The position numbers and the translations under genes were made by a program. A stretch of DNA of 64,000 bases from Saccharomyces mikatae IFO 1815 (Eukaryota > Ascomycota > Saccharomycetes > Saccharomycetales > Saccharomycetaceae): NCBI RefSeq assembly GCF_947241705.1, contig NC_079267.1:1018501-1082500 (forward strand), read 5' to 3'. The notes under the pieces were generated by a model. It was not told where the DNA came from. It worked only from the letters and a program-made list of their open reading frames with translations, and did not search any database. Positions 1-10,169 of the stretch are shown piece after piece. How positions within the stretch are numbered: the stretch's first letter is position 1; every line of letters begins with the position of its first letter.

Positions 1-372
1 TCGTTCAAGGCCGAACCCCCAAAGGAAACGAAACCAGAACCAGTATCTATTGCGACAGATAAAGGACAAGAGCAAAAATTACCTCAGAAAGAGAAGTCCC
101 CCGAAAAAGCAAAGTCTTGTGACGAGGAAAACTGCCCAGCTCCTTCTTCTTCAACTAGGGAAACTACGACAGTTGTCACTACCAGCAATAGGGAAGATTC
201 TTCGACAGCTAAGGCATCTCCTAAGTCATTGGGTCTAAAACAATCTGTCGAAAAACTGTCTACACTGGTTCTACAATTAGAAGATGTGATTGATAAGTTA
301 ATAAAGGCAAACCTTGATAAGGATGAGCGTCTGTTGAAGCTAGAGCAAAAGGTTAGTGAACTATCAAAATGA
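1..372 (+). CDS. CRN1: Coronin, C-terminal part (partial)
   Basis: The open frame enters at base 1 and ends with TGA at 370-372, giving the last 123 residues of a longer protein. The visible part is a low-complexity linker rich in Lys, Glu, Pro and Ser, followed by a heptad-patterned C-terminal helix (LSTLVLQLEDVIDKL, then LLKLEQKVSEL). This is the coronin coiled coil that mediates oligomerisation. The WD40 propeller lies outside the window. Coronin binds and cross-links F-actin, regulates Arp2/3 through this coiled-coil region, and acts at cortical actin patches. Identity rests on the tail sequence as remembered and on synteny with SEN1 downstream. Full length cannot be judged. Confidence 0.9.
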   Translation, partial: SFKAEPPKETKPEPVSIATDKGQEQKLPQKEKSPEKAKSCDEENCPAPSSSTRETTTVVTTSNREDSSTAKASPKSLGLKQSVEKLSTLVLQLEDVIDKLIKANLDKDERLLKLEQKVSELSK

Positions 373-1053
373 ATGTGGTTGTATCTGTAATGACGAAGTA
401 TAGTTGGACCTTTTTATAATTTGATCAATATTGTTTTGATTGTATAATATACGTAAGAATAAGATAGTCCTGACGAAGTAATATAGGAAATGAATTGAGT
501 ATACTTATTTTGCAAAAAGATAAAAATAAAGCATTGCCTTCCGGTAGGATGCTGAATGCTTTTGACGGATATGGGCCTTTTCCAGTATACTACCGTTTAA
601 CAATTCAATTGTAAACCTTTATTTAGAACGCGTAACACTTTAAAGGTAACCCTGAGGCAAATTTTTATTCATGTTCTTCTTCGCATATTTAGAATCATGA
701 AAAATTAACCACAAGTTAGAAGTTGATGAGATCAGGAATTCTGATAGAACATCATTGATTAGATTTTTTTGATAGGTGCACGTTTACAAGTTTATTGCCG
801 TTGTTACAAAGCTAAAAAGTTCTCTGTTTAACATTTTTCTTTAGCGCAGGTCATTTCTCCTGTATGTATATCAAGCTACTGGAAAAGTTTACAAAGCTCC
901 ATTGAAACGAATAATCGATCACTTTAAAAGTTTCCCGCACTTTAGTCTTACAGCCCGTTCCTACAAGAATCTCTAATTTGTCACTATTTTCTACTTCATC
1001 TCTGTATGTCATTTATCTCTATATATATAAAAAAGCGCATCTGTTAATTATTA
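373..1053. other. Intergenic CRN1-SEN1
   Basis: AT-rich spacer holding the CRN1 terminator and the SEN1 promoter. A TATA-like run (TATATATATAA) lies about 30 bases upstream of the SEN1 ATG. The decamer TGACGAAGTA occurs twice, near 391 and 471. I see no RNA gene or ORF worth calling. Confidence 0.6.
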
Positions 1054-4000
1054 ATGAATTCCACCAATCCTGATAATAATAATTTCAACAATAAGAGTAG
1101 TACGGATATTTCTTCCAGTACCAACGTCCAGCTAGCTACTGTCTATACCAAGGCGAAGTCTTACATTCCTCAGATTGAACAAGTTTATCAAGGTACCAAT
1201 CCAAATATTCAAGAGGCAAAATTATTAGGGGAACTATTACAAGTTTTAGCGGAAGTTCCTAAGGGCACACATCTATTTTGTGATCCCATTCTTGAGCCAA
1301 TATCAATTTTCTCCTTAACCATTTTCTCATTTAATGAAGAAGCTACGGCAACATGGTTGAAAAATCATTTTAATCCAATTCTCTCAGTTTGTGAGAAATG
1401 TATACTAAATTTTGCAAGGGGTAAGTGCAAAATGCTACAACATTTTGCCATCCAAAGACATGTTCCGCACGAACATGTAGCTAAGTTCAATGATATCGTT
1501 TGCCAATGGAGAGTGGAGGCGATCTTCCCTATTCTCAGAAATATCTCTGTTAACGATAATACAAACATTAACATTACAAATGAAATTGAAATTGCGATGT
1601 ACGAATGTCTTTGTAATCCACATATGCTAAGACTTAACAAGCAACTCAAAGCTACCTTTGAAGCAATTTTCAAATTTTTTTACGATACGAAGCATCGTTT
1701 GCTGGATGTTACAAATCCTTCAAGCATAAAAACGTTTATATCCGGTATCATATTTTGCTGGTGTGAAGGATCAAAGGAAGAAAATGAGTGGTCACGAGCT
1801 TTTCTGATGGATTTGTATTCGAAGAACTTCCACATAAACCTCTCTAGCTTGACACCGGACATTATCGAGGAAGTATATATCCATATCCTCTTCTTGCAAA
1901 ACCCAGCAAACTGGACAGAGGTCGTCGTATGCCAGTTTTGGTCAAGATTATTACCCGTTTTCAATTTGTTTGACAAGGATGTCTTTATAGAGTACTTTCA
2001 AGTCCCTAAGAATTTGGAATCTTTGAAAAAAACGTTTAAGTTCCCATTAGAGCCAATTTTCAAAATGTGGTATAATCACTTGAGCAAATCATATCATGAT
2101 AAACCCCTGGACTTTCTTTTGAGGGGTCTAACAATGTTCTTGAATAAATTTGGGCCCGAGTTCTGGCCCAAAATTGAGCCATTCACATTCCACAGCATTT
2201 TGGACATAATTTTTAATAAAGATTCATTTCCAATCAAATTAATCAAAATACAAGATAACGCAATTGTCGAGCAGCAGACCGAAGTTTACTTCCAACTTAC
2301 TGGTTCCGTTACTGATTTGCTCTCTTGGACCTTACCATTTTATCATGCACTATCGCCGTCTAAAAGGATTCAAATGGTTAGAAAGGTCTCGATGGCATTC
2401 TTACGGATAATAGCAAATTATCCATCCTTAAAATCCATTCCCAAAGCCTGCCTAATGAATTCAGCAACTGCATTACTGAGAGCAGTATTAACTATAAAAG
2501 AAAATGAAAGGGCAATGCTTTATAAGAATGATGAATTCGAAACAGTATTATTGACTAAAACTGATTCTAGAGCATTGCTTAACAATCCTTTGATTCAAGA
2601 CATAATAATAAGATCCGCTTCCAAGCCTAATGAATTTTACCCTGGGTTAGGCCCTGCTTCTACATCGGTAGCCACCTCCACAATGATGGTATTGGCGGAA
2701 TGTATTGATTTTGATATATTACTTTTATGTCATCGAACGTTCAAGCTCTATTCAGGTAAACCAATTAGCGAAATTCCCATTTCCACTAACGTCTTGGAGA
2801 ATGTTACAAATAAAATTGATTTGAGGTCTTTTCATGACGGTCCATTATTGGCAAAACAACTACTAGTATCTTTGAAGAATATTAATGGTTTATTAATAGT
2901 ACCGACAAACACTGCTATAGCTAAAGCACACAACGCGTTGAACCAGAAGTTTCTGCTGCTGTCAACAAAACTAATAGAAAAATTTGCCGATATTTTACCT
3001 GGTCAGCTATCTAAGATCCTTGCAGATGAAGATGCCTCGCAGGGATTCTGGTCCTGTATATTCTCCTCTGATAAACACCTGTATCAAGCAGCTACAAATA
3101 TCTTATACAACACTTTTGACGTTGAAGGTAGATTAGAAGGTATCTTGGCAATTTTGAATAATAATTTGACTGTTAATTTGAAGAATATAAACGTCATGTT
3201 ACAAAGGTTAATCAATTGTGAATTTTACGAGCCTTGTCCACGTGCTGTTCGCGTTTTGATGGACGTTGTGAGTGCCTTTGTGGATCCGATTTCCGGCGTG
3301 TTTGCCAATTTCCAAACTTTGAAGACCCAGAATACCGAAGGAGAATTCTTAAAATTTTGGGAATCATGTTGGTTATTCTTGGATACAATCTACAAGTTCA
3401 CTTTGGGATGGGCTTCCAAATATGACTATTCTGAACTAGAAAACTTCACCAAGGATACTTTGGATTTAAGTCGCTCTTTGGTAGACTCCTTTAGAGAATT
3501 TTCAGATATTTTACATGACCAAGACAAAAATTTACTTCTTAATGTTTTAGACACCTTCAAGAATATGTTGTACTGGCTGAGACTAAGTGACGAAGTACTT
3601 TTGGAATCCTGTGTTAGATTGATTATAAGTACATCTGATTTAGCACATGAAAAACATGTGAAAGTGGAAGATTCACTGGTAGAGATGATGGCTAAGTATG
3701 CTTCAAAATCAAAAAAATTTTCGAATAAGTTGACAGACCAACAAGCGAGTGAGATTTTACAAAAGGCTAAAATATTCAATAAATCACTTACGGAACAGGT
3801 TGCTGTGGATGCCGAAAATTATAGAAAAGAAAAAGAATTATCAAGGCTTGGTAAAGTAATTGACTTGACGGATTCTGCGTCAGAGTCGCCTTCTTTATCA
3901 CCTTCTTCAAGTTCAGCTGTGACTGGTTCATCTATGGAATCGAGGGCTGATTATTTGCAAAGAAAAGCCTTATCTTCTTCAATCACTGGAAGGCCTAGAG

Positions 4001-7000
4001 TAGCTCAACCTAAAATAACATCTTTTGGCACGTTTCAATCTTCTGCTAGTGCTAAGTTGCAACGTACAAAACCTATTAAGCCTTTATCTAAAATGGAGTT
4101 AGCAAGGATGCAGTTGTTAAATAATAGGGTTGTTCATCCACCTAGTGCTCCAGCTTTCCATACCAAGAGTAGGGGTATTAACAAAAATGAAGATAGCACT
4201 AGCGAGGAAAGCGATAACGATATAGAAAGTGCTCGAGAGCTTTTCGCTATTGCTAAAGCAAAGGGTAAAGGAATACAAACTGTCGATATCAATGGAAAAG
4301 TCGTAAAGAGACAAACTGCTGCAGAATTGGCTAAGCAGGAATTAGAGCATATGAGGAAGAGGCTAAATGTTGACATGAATCCTCTATATGAGACTGTATT
4401 ACAATGGGACTATACCAAAAATAGTGAGTATCCTGATGACGAGCCTATTGGTAACTATTCCGACGTTAAGGATGTTTTCAACTCACCTGGTGATTATCAA
4501 AATGTCATGAGACCTCTATTACTTCTAGAATCTTGGCAGGGCTTATGCTCTTCACGTGATAGAGAAGATTATAAACCTTTCAGTATTATTGTAGGAAATA
4601 GAACGGCTGTATCTGATTTCTATGATGTGTATGCCTCTGTAGGCAGACAAGTCTTACAGGACTGTGGTATTTCTGAATCCGACTTAATTGTAATGGCATA
4701 TTTGCCTGATTTTAGACCAGGCAAAAGGTTGTCGAGTGAAAATTTCAAGAAAGCACCACATACATGTCTGGCGAAAGTGAGAACTTTAAAAAACACTAAA
4801 GGCGGCAATGTTGATGTTACATTACGAATTCATAGAAATCATTCTTTCAGTAAATTTTTGACGCTGAGATCAGAGATACACTGCGTAAAGGTCATGCAAA
4901 TGACAACTATTGAAAGGGAGTATTCAACACTAGAAGGACTCGAGTATTATGACTTAGTTGGCCAAATTTTGCAGGCTAAACCATCGCCCCCCGTAAATGT
5001 GGATGGGAAGGAAATCGAAACTGTTAAGAAAAGCTACAAGCTCAATACGTCACAAGCCGAGGCTATAGTTAACTCGGTATTTAAGGAAGGCTTTTCTTTG
5101 ATTCAGGGTCCACCAGGCACGGGTAAAACAAAGACTATTCTGGGTATTATTGGTTATTTCCTATCTACTAGAAATATTCCTCCTTCAAACGCCATCAAGG
5201 TACCACTAGAAAAACACACATCGAGTACCGAACAACTTTTAAAAAAGCAAAAAATTCTAATTTGTGCACCTAGTAATGCAGCTGTAGATGAAATTTGCCT
5301 CAGATTGAAAAGTGGTGTTTACGATAAGGAAGGACATTTGTTTAAACCCCAACTAGTCCGTGTAGGTAGGTCTGATGTTGTTAATGTTGCAATTAAAGAT
5401 TTAACTTTAGAAGAACTTGTGGATAAAAGGATAGGTGAAAGGAATTACGAGATAAGAACTGATCCGGAATTAGAACGAAGATTCAATAACGCTGTTTCTA
5501 AAAGAAGAGAATTAAGAAGCAAACTAGATTCTGAGAGCGGTAATCCTGAAAGTCCAATGTCGACCGAAGATATTAGCAAGTTGCAACTCAAAATTAGAGA
5601 GCTGAGTAAAATAATCAATGAACTAGGTCGCGACAGGGACGAGATGCGTGAGAAAAATTCGGTGAATTATAGGAATAGAGACCTGGATAGAAGAAATGCA
5701 CAAGCTCATATCTTGGCTGTTAGTGATGTCATTTGCTCTACATTATCTGGTTCAGCCCATGATGTACTTGCAACTATGGGGATTAAATTTGATACGGTCA
5801 TTATAGATGAAGCATGTCAATGTACAGAACTTTCTTCAATCATTCCTCTCAGGTATGGAGGAAAACGTTGTATTATGGTTGGTGATCCTAATCAATTGCC
5901 GCCAACTGTTCTTTCAGGTGCAGCAAGCAATTTCAAATACAACCAGTCACTGTTCGTTAGAATGGAGAAAAATAGCACACCGTACTTGTTGGATGTCCAA
6001 TACCGTATGCATCCTTCCATTAGTAAATTCCCTTCTTCAGAATTTTATCATGGACGGTTGAAAGATGGTCCTGGAATGGATATTTTGAATAAAAGACCTT
6101 GGCATGAGATTGAACCATTAGCTCCTTACAAATTTTTTGATATTATTACCGGCAGACAAGAACAAAATGTCAAGACTATGTCTTACACAAATATGGAAGA
6201 AGTACGTGTTGCTATTGAGTTGGTTGATTTTCTATTCAGAAAATTCGATAATAAGATTGATTTTACGGGCAAAATTGGTATAATTTCTCCTTATAGAGAA
6301 CAAATGCAAAGAATGCGAAAAGAATTTGCGCGTTATTTTGGTGGCACGATAAACAAATCAATCGACTTCAATACGATTGATGGTTTCCAAGGCCAAGAAA
6401 AAGATATTATCTTGATATCTTGTGTTCGTGCCGATGATACGAAATCTACGGTTGGTTTCCTGAAAGACTTTCGTCGTATGAATGTGGCTTTAACTAGAGC
6501 CAAGACAAGTATTTGGGTTCTGGGACATCAAAGATCTTTGACAAAGAGTAAGTTATGGAGAGACCTAATCGAAGATGCAAAAGACAGGAATTGTCTTGAA
6601 TATGCTTGCTCTGGCTTTTTAGATCCCAGGAATAATAGAGCTCGGAACATACTAAAAAAGTATAATGTGTCTATTCCACCGGAGCAAGATGATGATTACA
6701 AGTTACCTATGGAGTATGTAACGCAAAGTTCCATCGATGTGAAACTTAATAAGGGCCCAAAGAAGAGAAAGATTGTTGATGACGATGGCGAGGCAGATAA
6801 AACTGTGAAGAAAAAGAAGAAAGAAAAAGAAAAGAACAAAGAGAAGAAGAAGCTCAAGTCTGATAATAAGAAGAAAAAGCATACAGAGGGAGAGTCCTCC
6901 AGCACTTCATCTGGTACAAAAAAAAAATCTTCCATTTTTGGTGGAATGAGTGTACCCAATGCTGTTGTTCCTAAAAGTTTCGCTGATATAAACAGCGAAA

Positions 7001-7737
7001 AGAAGGATATAGTGGCTGCTGATAAAAAGAAAAAGAATAAACACGTCTGTTTTTCGGATGATGTTAGTATCATACCAAGGAGTGAAGAGCCTGAAATTAA
7101 AGTAACCAGAAGTTTGTCCTCTGTATTAAAGGAAAAACAATTGGGCTTGAAGGAGGCAAAAGAACCTTCTCCGCCTGCAATCAGTGCGAATGGTGATGAC
7201 GAAGACGAAGATGATTATACGCCTTCGATTTCTAGTTCTTCTTTGGGAAAAACTGAAGCAAGTGGTCGCAACAACAGAATAGTTTCCAATCAGCAAAATT
7301 TCAATGCAAGTATATACGATGATCCGCAATTTCCGCAAACTGAGCAGGCGCAAGTACCTGCTATTATTACAAAGCATAGAAATTCAAATAAAGGCGTATC
7401 CAGCAGTTCATTAGGGATTATGAGTGCCTCTGATAATGGTGAACCCGACCAAAACGGACAGAACGGAGTAAATGGATTCTACTCTCAGCATGTGAGCAAT
7501 GAAAATCGATATCCAACGGCACCTACGGGTCCGGGTGGATCAGCCGGTTCCTTGCCTAGACATCCGCAAGTTAGTTTTCCCTCTGAATTGGAGGATCCAT
7601 ATGATCCAAACTCCGATCCGCAACCACAATCAGCACTTAAGATACCTGGTGGTGGGCCTGCAGGTGCACGCAATAGTTCGAGACGAAATGCATCATCTAG
7701 TCCTTTTATCCCAAAGAAAAGAAAACCTAGACCATGA
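1054..7737 (+). CDS. SEN1: Sen1 superfamily 1B RNA/DNA helicase
   Basis: 2227-residue nuclear helicase, close to the 2231 I recall for S. cerevisiae. It terminates RNA polymerase II on short non-coding transcripts with Nrd1 and Nab3, and removes R-loops. The long helical N-terminal region (about 1-1000), which contacts the polymerase CTD, is followed by a Ser-rich linker and a UPF1-like helicase core (about 1090-1870). The Walker A GPPGTGKT begins at residue 1352 and the DEAC box (motif II) at 1585. Further helicase motifs include GDPNQLPP, QYRMHP, DGFQGQEKD and RRMNVALTRAK. The C-terminal 350 residues are Lys-rich (KKKKKEKEK runs, nuclear localisation) then Ser/Asn-rich, ending KKRKPRP. That tail is the least conserved part. 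The start is the first ATG after the TATA-like region and gives the conserved MNS N-terminus. Confidence 0.98.
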   Translation: MNSTNPDNNNFNNKSSTDISSSTNVQLATVYTKAKSYIPQIEQVYQGTNPNIQEAKLLGELLQVLAEVPKGTHLFCDPILEPISIFSLTIFSFNEEATATWLKNHFNPILSVCEKCILNFARGKCKMLQHFAIQRHVPHEHVAKFNDIVCQWRVEAIFPILRNISVNDNTNINITNEIEIAMYECLCNPHMLRLNKQLKATFEAIFKFFYDTKHRLLDVTNPSSIKTFISGIIFCWCEGSKEENEWSRAFLMDLYSKNFHINLSSLTPDIIEEVYIHILFLQNPANWTEVVVCQFWSRLLPVFNLFDKDVFIEYFQVPKNLESLKKTFKFPLEPIFKMWYNHLSKSYHDKPLDFLLRGLTMFLNKFGPEFWPKIEPFTFHSILDIIFNKDSFPIKLIKIQDNAIVEQQTEVYFQLTGSVTDLLSWTLPFYHALSPSKRIQMVRKVSMAFLRIIANYPSLKSIPKACLMNSATALLRAVLTIKENERAMLYKNDEFETVLLTKTDSRALLNNPLIQDIIIRSASKPNEFYPGLGPASTSVATSTMMVLAECIDFDILLLCHRTFKLYSGKPISEIPISTNVLENVTNKIDLRSFHDGPLLAKQLLVSLKNINGLLIVPTNTAIAKAHNALNQKFLLLSTKLIEKFADILPGQLSKILADEDASQGFWSCIFSSDKHLYQAATNILYNTFDVEGRLEGILAILNNNLTVNLKNINVMLQRLINCEFYEPCPRAVRVLMDVVSAFVDPISGVFANFQTLKTQNTEGEFLKFWESCWLFLDTIYKFTLGWASKYDYSELENFTKDTLDLSRSLVDSFREFSDILHDQDKNLLLNVLDTFKNMLYWLRLSDEVLLESCVRLIISTSDLAHEKHVKVEDSLVEMMAKYASKSKKFSNKLTDQQASEILQKAKIFNKSLTEQVAVDAENYRKEKELSRLGKVIDLTDSASESPSLSPSSSSAVTGSSMESRADYLQRKALSSSITGRPRVAQPKITSFGTFQSSASAKLQRTKPIKPLSKMELARMQLLNNRVVHPPSAPAFHTKSRGINKNEDSTSEESDNDIESARELFAIAKAKGKGIQTVDINGKVVKRQTAAELAKQELEHMRKRLNVDMNPLYETVLQWDYTKNSEYPDDEPIGNYSDVKDVFNSPGDYQNVMRPLLLLESWQGLCSSRDREDYKPFSIIVGNRTAVSDFYDVYASVGRQVLQDCGISESDLIVMAYLPDFRPGKRLSSENFKKAPHTCLAKVRTLKNTKGGNVDVTLRIHRNHSFSKFLTLRSEIHCVKVMQMTTIEREYSTLEGLEYYDLVGQILQAKPSPPVNVDGKEIETVKKSYKLNTSQAEAIVNSVFKEGFSLIQGPPGTGKTKTILGIIGYFLSTRNIPPSNAIKVPLEKHTSSTEQLLKKQKILICAPSNAAVDEICLRLKSGVYDKEGHLFKPQLVRVGRSDVVNVAIKDLTLEELVDKRIGERNYEIRTDPELERRFNNAVSKRRELRSKLDSESGNPESPMSTEDISKLQLKIRELSKIINELGRDRDEMREKNSVNYRNRDLDRRNAQAHILAVSDVICSTLSGSAHDVLATMGIKFDTVIIDEACQCTELSSIIPLRYGGKRCIMVGDPNQLPPTVLSGAASNFKYNQSLFVRMEKNSTPYLLDVQYRMHPSISKFPSSEFYHGRLKDGPGMDILNKRPWHEIEPLAPYKFFDIITGRQEQNVKTMSYTNMEEVRVAIELVDFLFRKFDNKIDFTGKIGIISPYREQMQRMRKEFARYFGGTINKSIDFNTIDGFQGQEKDIILISCVRADDTKSTVGFLKDFRRMNVALTRAKTSIWVLGHQRSLTKSKLWRDLIEDAKDRNCLEYACSGFLDPRNNRARNILKKYNVSIPPEQDDDYKLPMEYVTQSSIDVKLNKGPKKRKIVDDDGEADKTVKKKKKEKEKNKEKKKLKSDNKKKKHTEGESSSTSSGTKKKSSIFGGMSVPNAVVPKSFADINSEKKDIVAADKKKKNKHVCFSDDVSIIPRSEEPEIKVTRSLSSVLKEKQLGLKEAKEPSPPAISANGDDEDEDDYTPSISSSSLGKTEASGRNNRIVSNQQNFNASIYDDPQFPQTEQAQVPAIITKHRNSNKGVSSSSLGIMSASDNGEPDQNGQNGVNGFYSQHVSNENRYPTAPTGPGGSAGSLPRHPQVSFPSELEDPYDPNSDPQPQSALKIPGGGPAGARNSSRRNASSSPFIPKKRKPRP

Positions 7738-7959
7738 TTCCGATGTAAATAAAAGCATTGGGAATTATGTTTGCATATGTGTATGTATGTATATATATAT
7801 ATTAATATCGAATTTAATGGCAGCATTATTCTTTTTTCTTCACTCCATTAAAGCAGTTTCGTTGCAATTTGGGGTATATGCGTACAGCTATTACTGAGAT
7901 GTACGATGTTTAAATATATACTATCAGTTATTGGCTAATTTAGCTATTTCTGTTTTCAT

Positions 7960-9324
7960 TCAATCAACCTTTTTTGATATGACGTCATTTTTATTAGCAT
8001 TTATTATACTTTCAGAAATTCCAATCTTGGGTGGTGATTTACTTGCAACCAAAAATGGAGGGGTTGAAGTCCGCTTTAGACCAGAGCCTGCATTTGAGTT
8101 CTTATGGCTTTTGTGTATATCGATTGGCTTAGAAGGCATTGCACTTGAATCACCTTGAGTAGTTTCATTATTTGTATTCAGTTCATCACAAGCTTTCAAA
8201 AGTACGTCTCTTTCGTTGGAAATTAAAGTCGTTGTGAGCTTCTCATCGGAAGAATCAAGAAGATTATTGAGATATTGTATTGTAGATCTAATCATATCAG
8301 TTATTTCATTGGGCGCCATTTTGGAGTTGTTGCCACTCCGGAGTTTGGTTATTAATTCGTTCTCCAGGTCTCCCACTTTTCTTTGACAATCTAACCATAA
8401 TTCACACTGTGTTGTTAGTGCAGAAGACTCGTTTTTATTTTTTGTTAGCTGTTCTTGTAGATCATCAATTTTCAACTCTATGAGGTCCTTCATGTGAACG
8501 AAATTTTTCTTATTAATAGTTTCCCTTTCACTGTAATTTTTATCAGTCCCTGATAATCTCAGATTGAATAGTTTTTCTGATAACGATTTTTCCTGAGTCA
8601 GGGGAGACTCAAATCCTATTCTTTTCATTAACTGAACTTTCGATTCTTCAATTTTCGATAAATGTAAATCGATACAGCCCATTTCAGAACGTATTCGCCC
8701 AGATTGTCTTTTCAATTCATCTTCAATAAATTTGTCGTCTTTTTTGAAGTCTCTTAAGAGAGATTCCAGCTTTATTATCTCTGACTTAGCTTGTCTGTGG
8801 GATAGCTGTAATAGTTTGTAATTATATATCATTTGATTTGCAGAAGACTCTGTGTCTTCTGCTTCTTCGACTATTGGATCCAAATCATCAGAATTTGATA
8901 GAACTGTGTTCTCTGCTCCTACAGACTCTATATACTTGTTCAATGATGTCCGGTGGAGCGATGAAATGGTGATAATGGCGTCCTTGTCAATAACGTAGTC
9001 AACAACTTGCGCAGTATCAACTCCTTCTCCAATATGCCACGATTCTCGTTCTTTCCAAAGGACTTGCTCTTTTTCGTTCAAATCTATTAACTCCTCTTTA
9101 TCTCGAAGTAAAGATCCAATTTCTGTCCTCAAAAGGCCATCATGAGATACTAGGAAACTGTTGATTCTGCATAAATCATTAAGGCAAATAGTGATATCTT
9201 TCCGAATACTTGTCACTTGGGAAGCAGAACCCACGTCAGACAACGCTTTTTCGTGAAGTTCGACCAGGTTGCTCAGGTATTGCGAAATTTGCTCCTTCTT
9301 TTCGAAAATCTGATTCAATTCCAT
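7960..9324 (-). CDS. ATG23: Atg23, Cvt/autophagy coiled-coil protein
   Basis: 454-residue peripheral membrane protein needed for the cytoplasm-to-vacuole targeting pathway and efficient autophagy. It works with Atg9 and Atg27 in delivering Atg9 vesicles from the Golgi/peripheral pool to the phagophore assembly site. The sequence is almost entirely helical and charged, with heptad stretches (for example [12 protein letters not shown]) and no transmembrane segment. The C-terminal 60 residues are Ser/Pro-rich and presumably disordered. Length matches the 453 residues I recall for S. cerevisiae. It is convergent with SEN1 (222-base gap) and divergent from IMD3. Recognition is by overall sequence and synteny; the family has no catalytic motif to check. 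Confidence 0.95.
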   Translation of the reverse strand: MELNQIFEKKEQISQYLSNLVELHEKALSDVGSASQVTSIRKDITICLNDLCRINSFLVSHDGLLRTEIGSLLRDKEELIDLNEKEQVLWKERESWHIGEGVDTAQVVDYVIDKDAIITISSLHRTSLNKYIESVGAENTVLSNSDDLDPIVEEAEDTESSANQMIYNYKLLQLSHRQAKSEIIKLESLLRDFKKDDKFIEDELKRQSGRIRSEMGCIDLHLSKIEESKVQLMKRIGFESPLTQEKSLSEKLFNLRLSGTDKNYSERETINKKNFVHMKDLIELKIDDLQEQLTKNKNESSALTTQCELWLDCQRKVGDLENELITKLRSGNNSKMAPNEITDMIRSTIQYLNNLLDSSDEKLTTTLISNERDVLLKACDELNTNNETTQGDSSAMPSKPIDIHKSHKNSNAGSGLKRTSTPPFLVASKSPPKIGISESIINANKNDVISKKVD

Positions 9325-10169
9325 ATTTACTTCTCCACTTTACCTTGTTACCTTTCAGGGCAGATTTAAATGAAATGTAAACTTAAGAGTATAAAAAATA
9401 AACAGCCTGAACGAAATAAACTTTACTGACACTACCAATTTTCTGACAATATTCTGATAAATTCAGATGTCTTTTTCACTTACTATTTCCTTTAAGATTT
9501 ACGCCATAGAAGGCTATATATCTATACCATATACTAAATCCGGGCCTAAACACTAGAATCTACGCCCTTTATTTTTTCAGATACATGCGCTGATGCCCTA
9601 CATGCTGACCTAAGACTTGTTCATCAAACAAAAAGGAGATGAGTAAGCCCGGAAAAGACAACGTTTTCTCTTATACAGACACTTTTTTAATATAGTAACA
9701 AGATTTGCTTCTGTTAACATCATAGTGGCTTCTTCAAAAACCATCGTCTTTTCTAACTCTGGTTAATTACACAAGTATTAGTCCTTAAAGCCGCACACGT
9801 TTCTTTTTCCGAGAATGAAAAATTTTTCACTTTGACAAAAAATAAGAAATACAAAAGTATAAATAGTTGGATAATTTGCCCTTCTGAGAACTGTCCAGAT
9901 CGTTATCTAAAATAGAACCTTGGTGGTTCACTCCAGTTTCGTGGGCTTGTGCATTTTCACGTAGTAAACTGGGAGCTTTCTTTGTTTAGGTTGTACTTTT
10001 CTTCTCTCTTATTCTACATAGCGTAACTATAAAAGTCTGCCTATTCTCATATACGCAAGTCATCTCATCCGTCTCATTCTTATTTTAGCATAAGGAAAGA
10101 GTCAATTGAAGGTTAAGAATAGTAAATATTATCAGTGCATTTAATAGCTTCGGGAAATACACAAAAACA
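9325..10169. other. Divergent promoter region ATG23/IMD3
   Basis: 845-base spacer between divergent genes. It contains a perfect RRPE-like palindrome (9816-9829), two TATA-type boxes facing IMD3 (TATAAATA at 9858-9865 and TATAAAAG at 10028-10035), and between them a potential hairpin (9931-9974, CTCCAGTTT pairing with AAACTGGGAG). No additional gene is visible. Confidence 0.55.
9816..9829. promoter_or_regulatory. RRPE-like element upstream of IMD3
   Basis: TGAAAAATTTTTCA, a perfect palindrome containing the ribosomal-RNA-processing element core AAAAATTTTT bound by Stb3. It lies 341 bases upstream of the IMD3 start. Such elements mark growth-regulated ribosome and nucleotide biosynthesis genes. 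Function here is inferred from the motif only. Confidence 0.5.

Noticed and set aside
6696-7073. 125-codon antisense ORF in SEN1
   Set aside because: Phe/Ser-rich complement of the Lys-rich SEN1 tail; a shadow of a well-supported gene.
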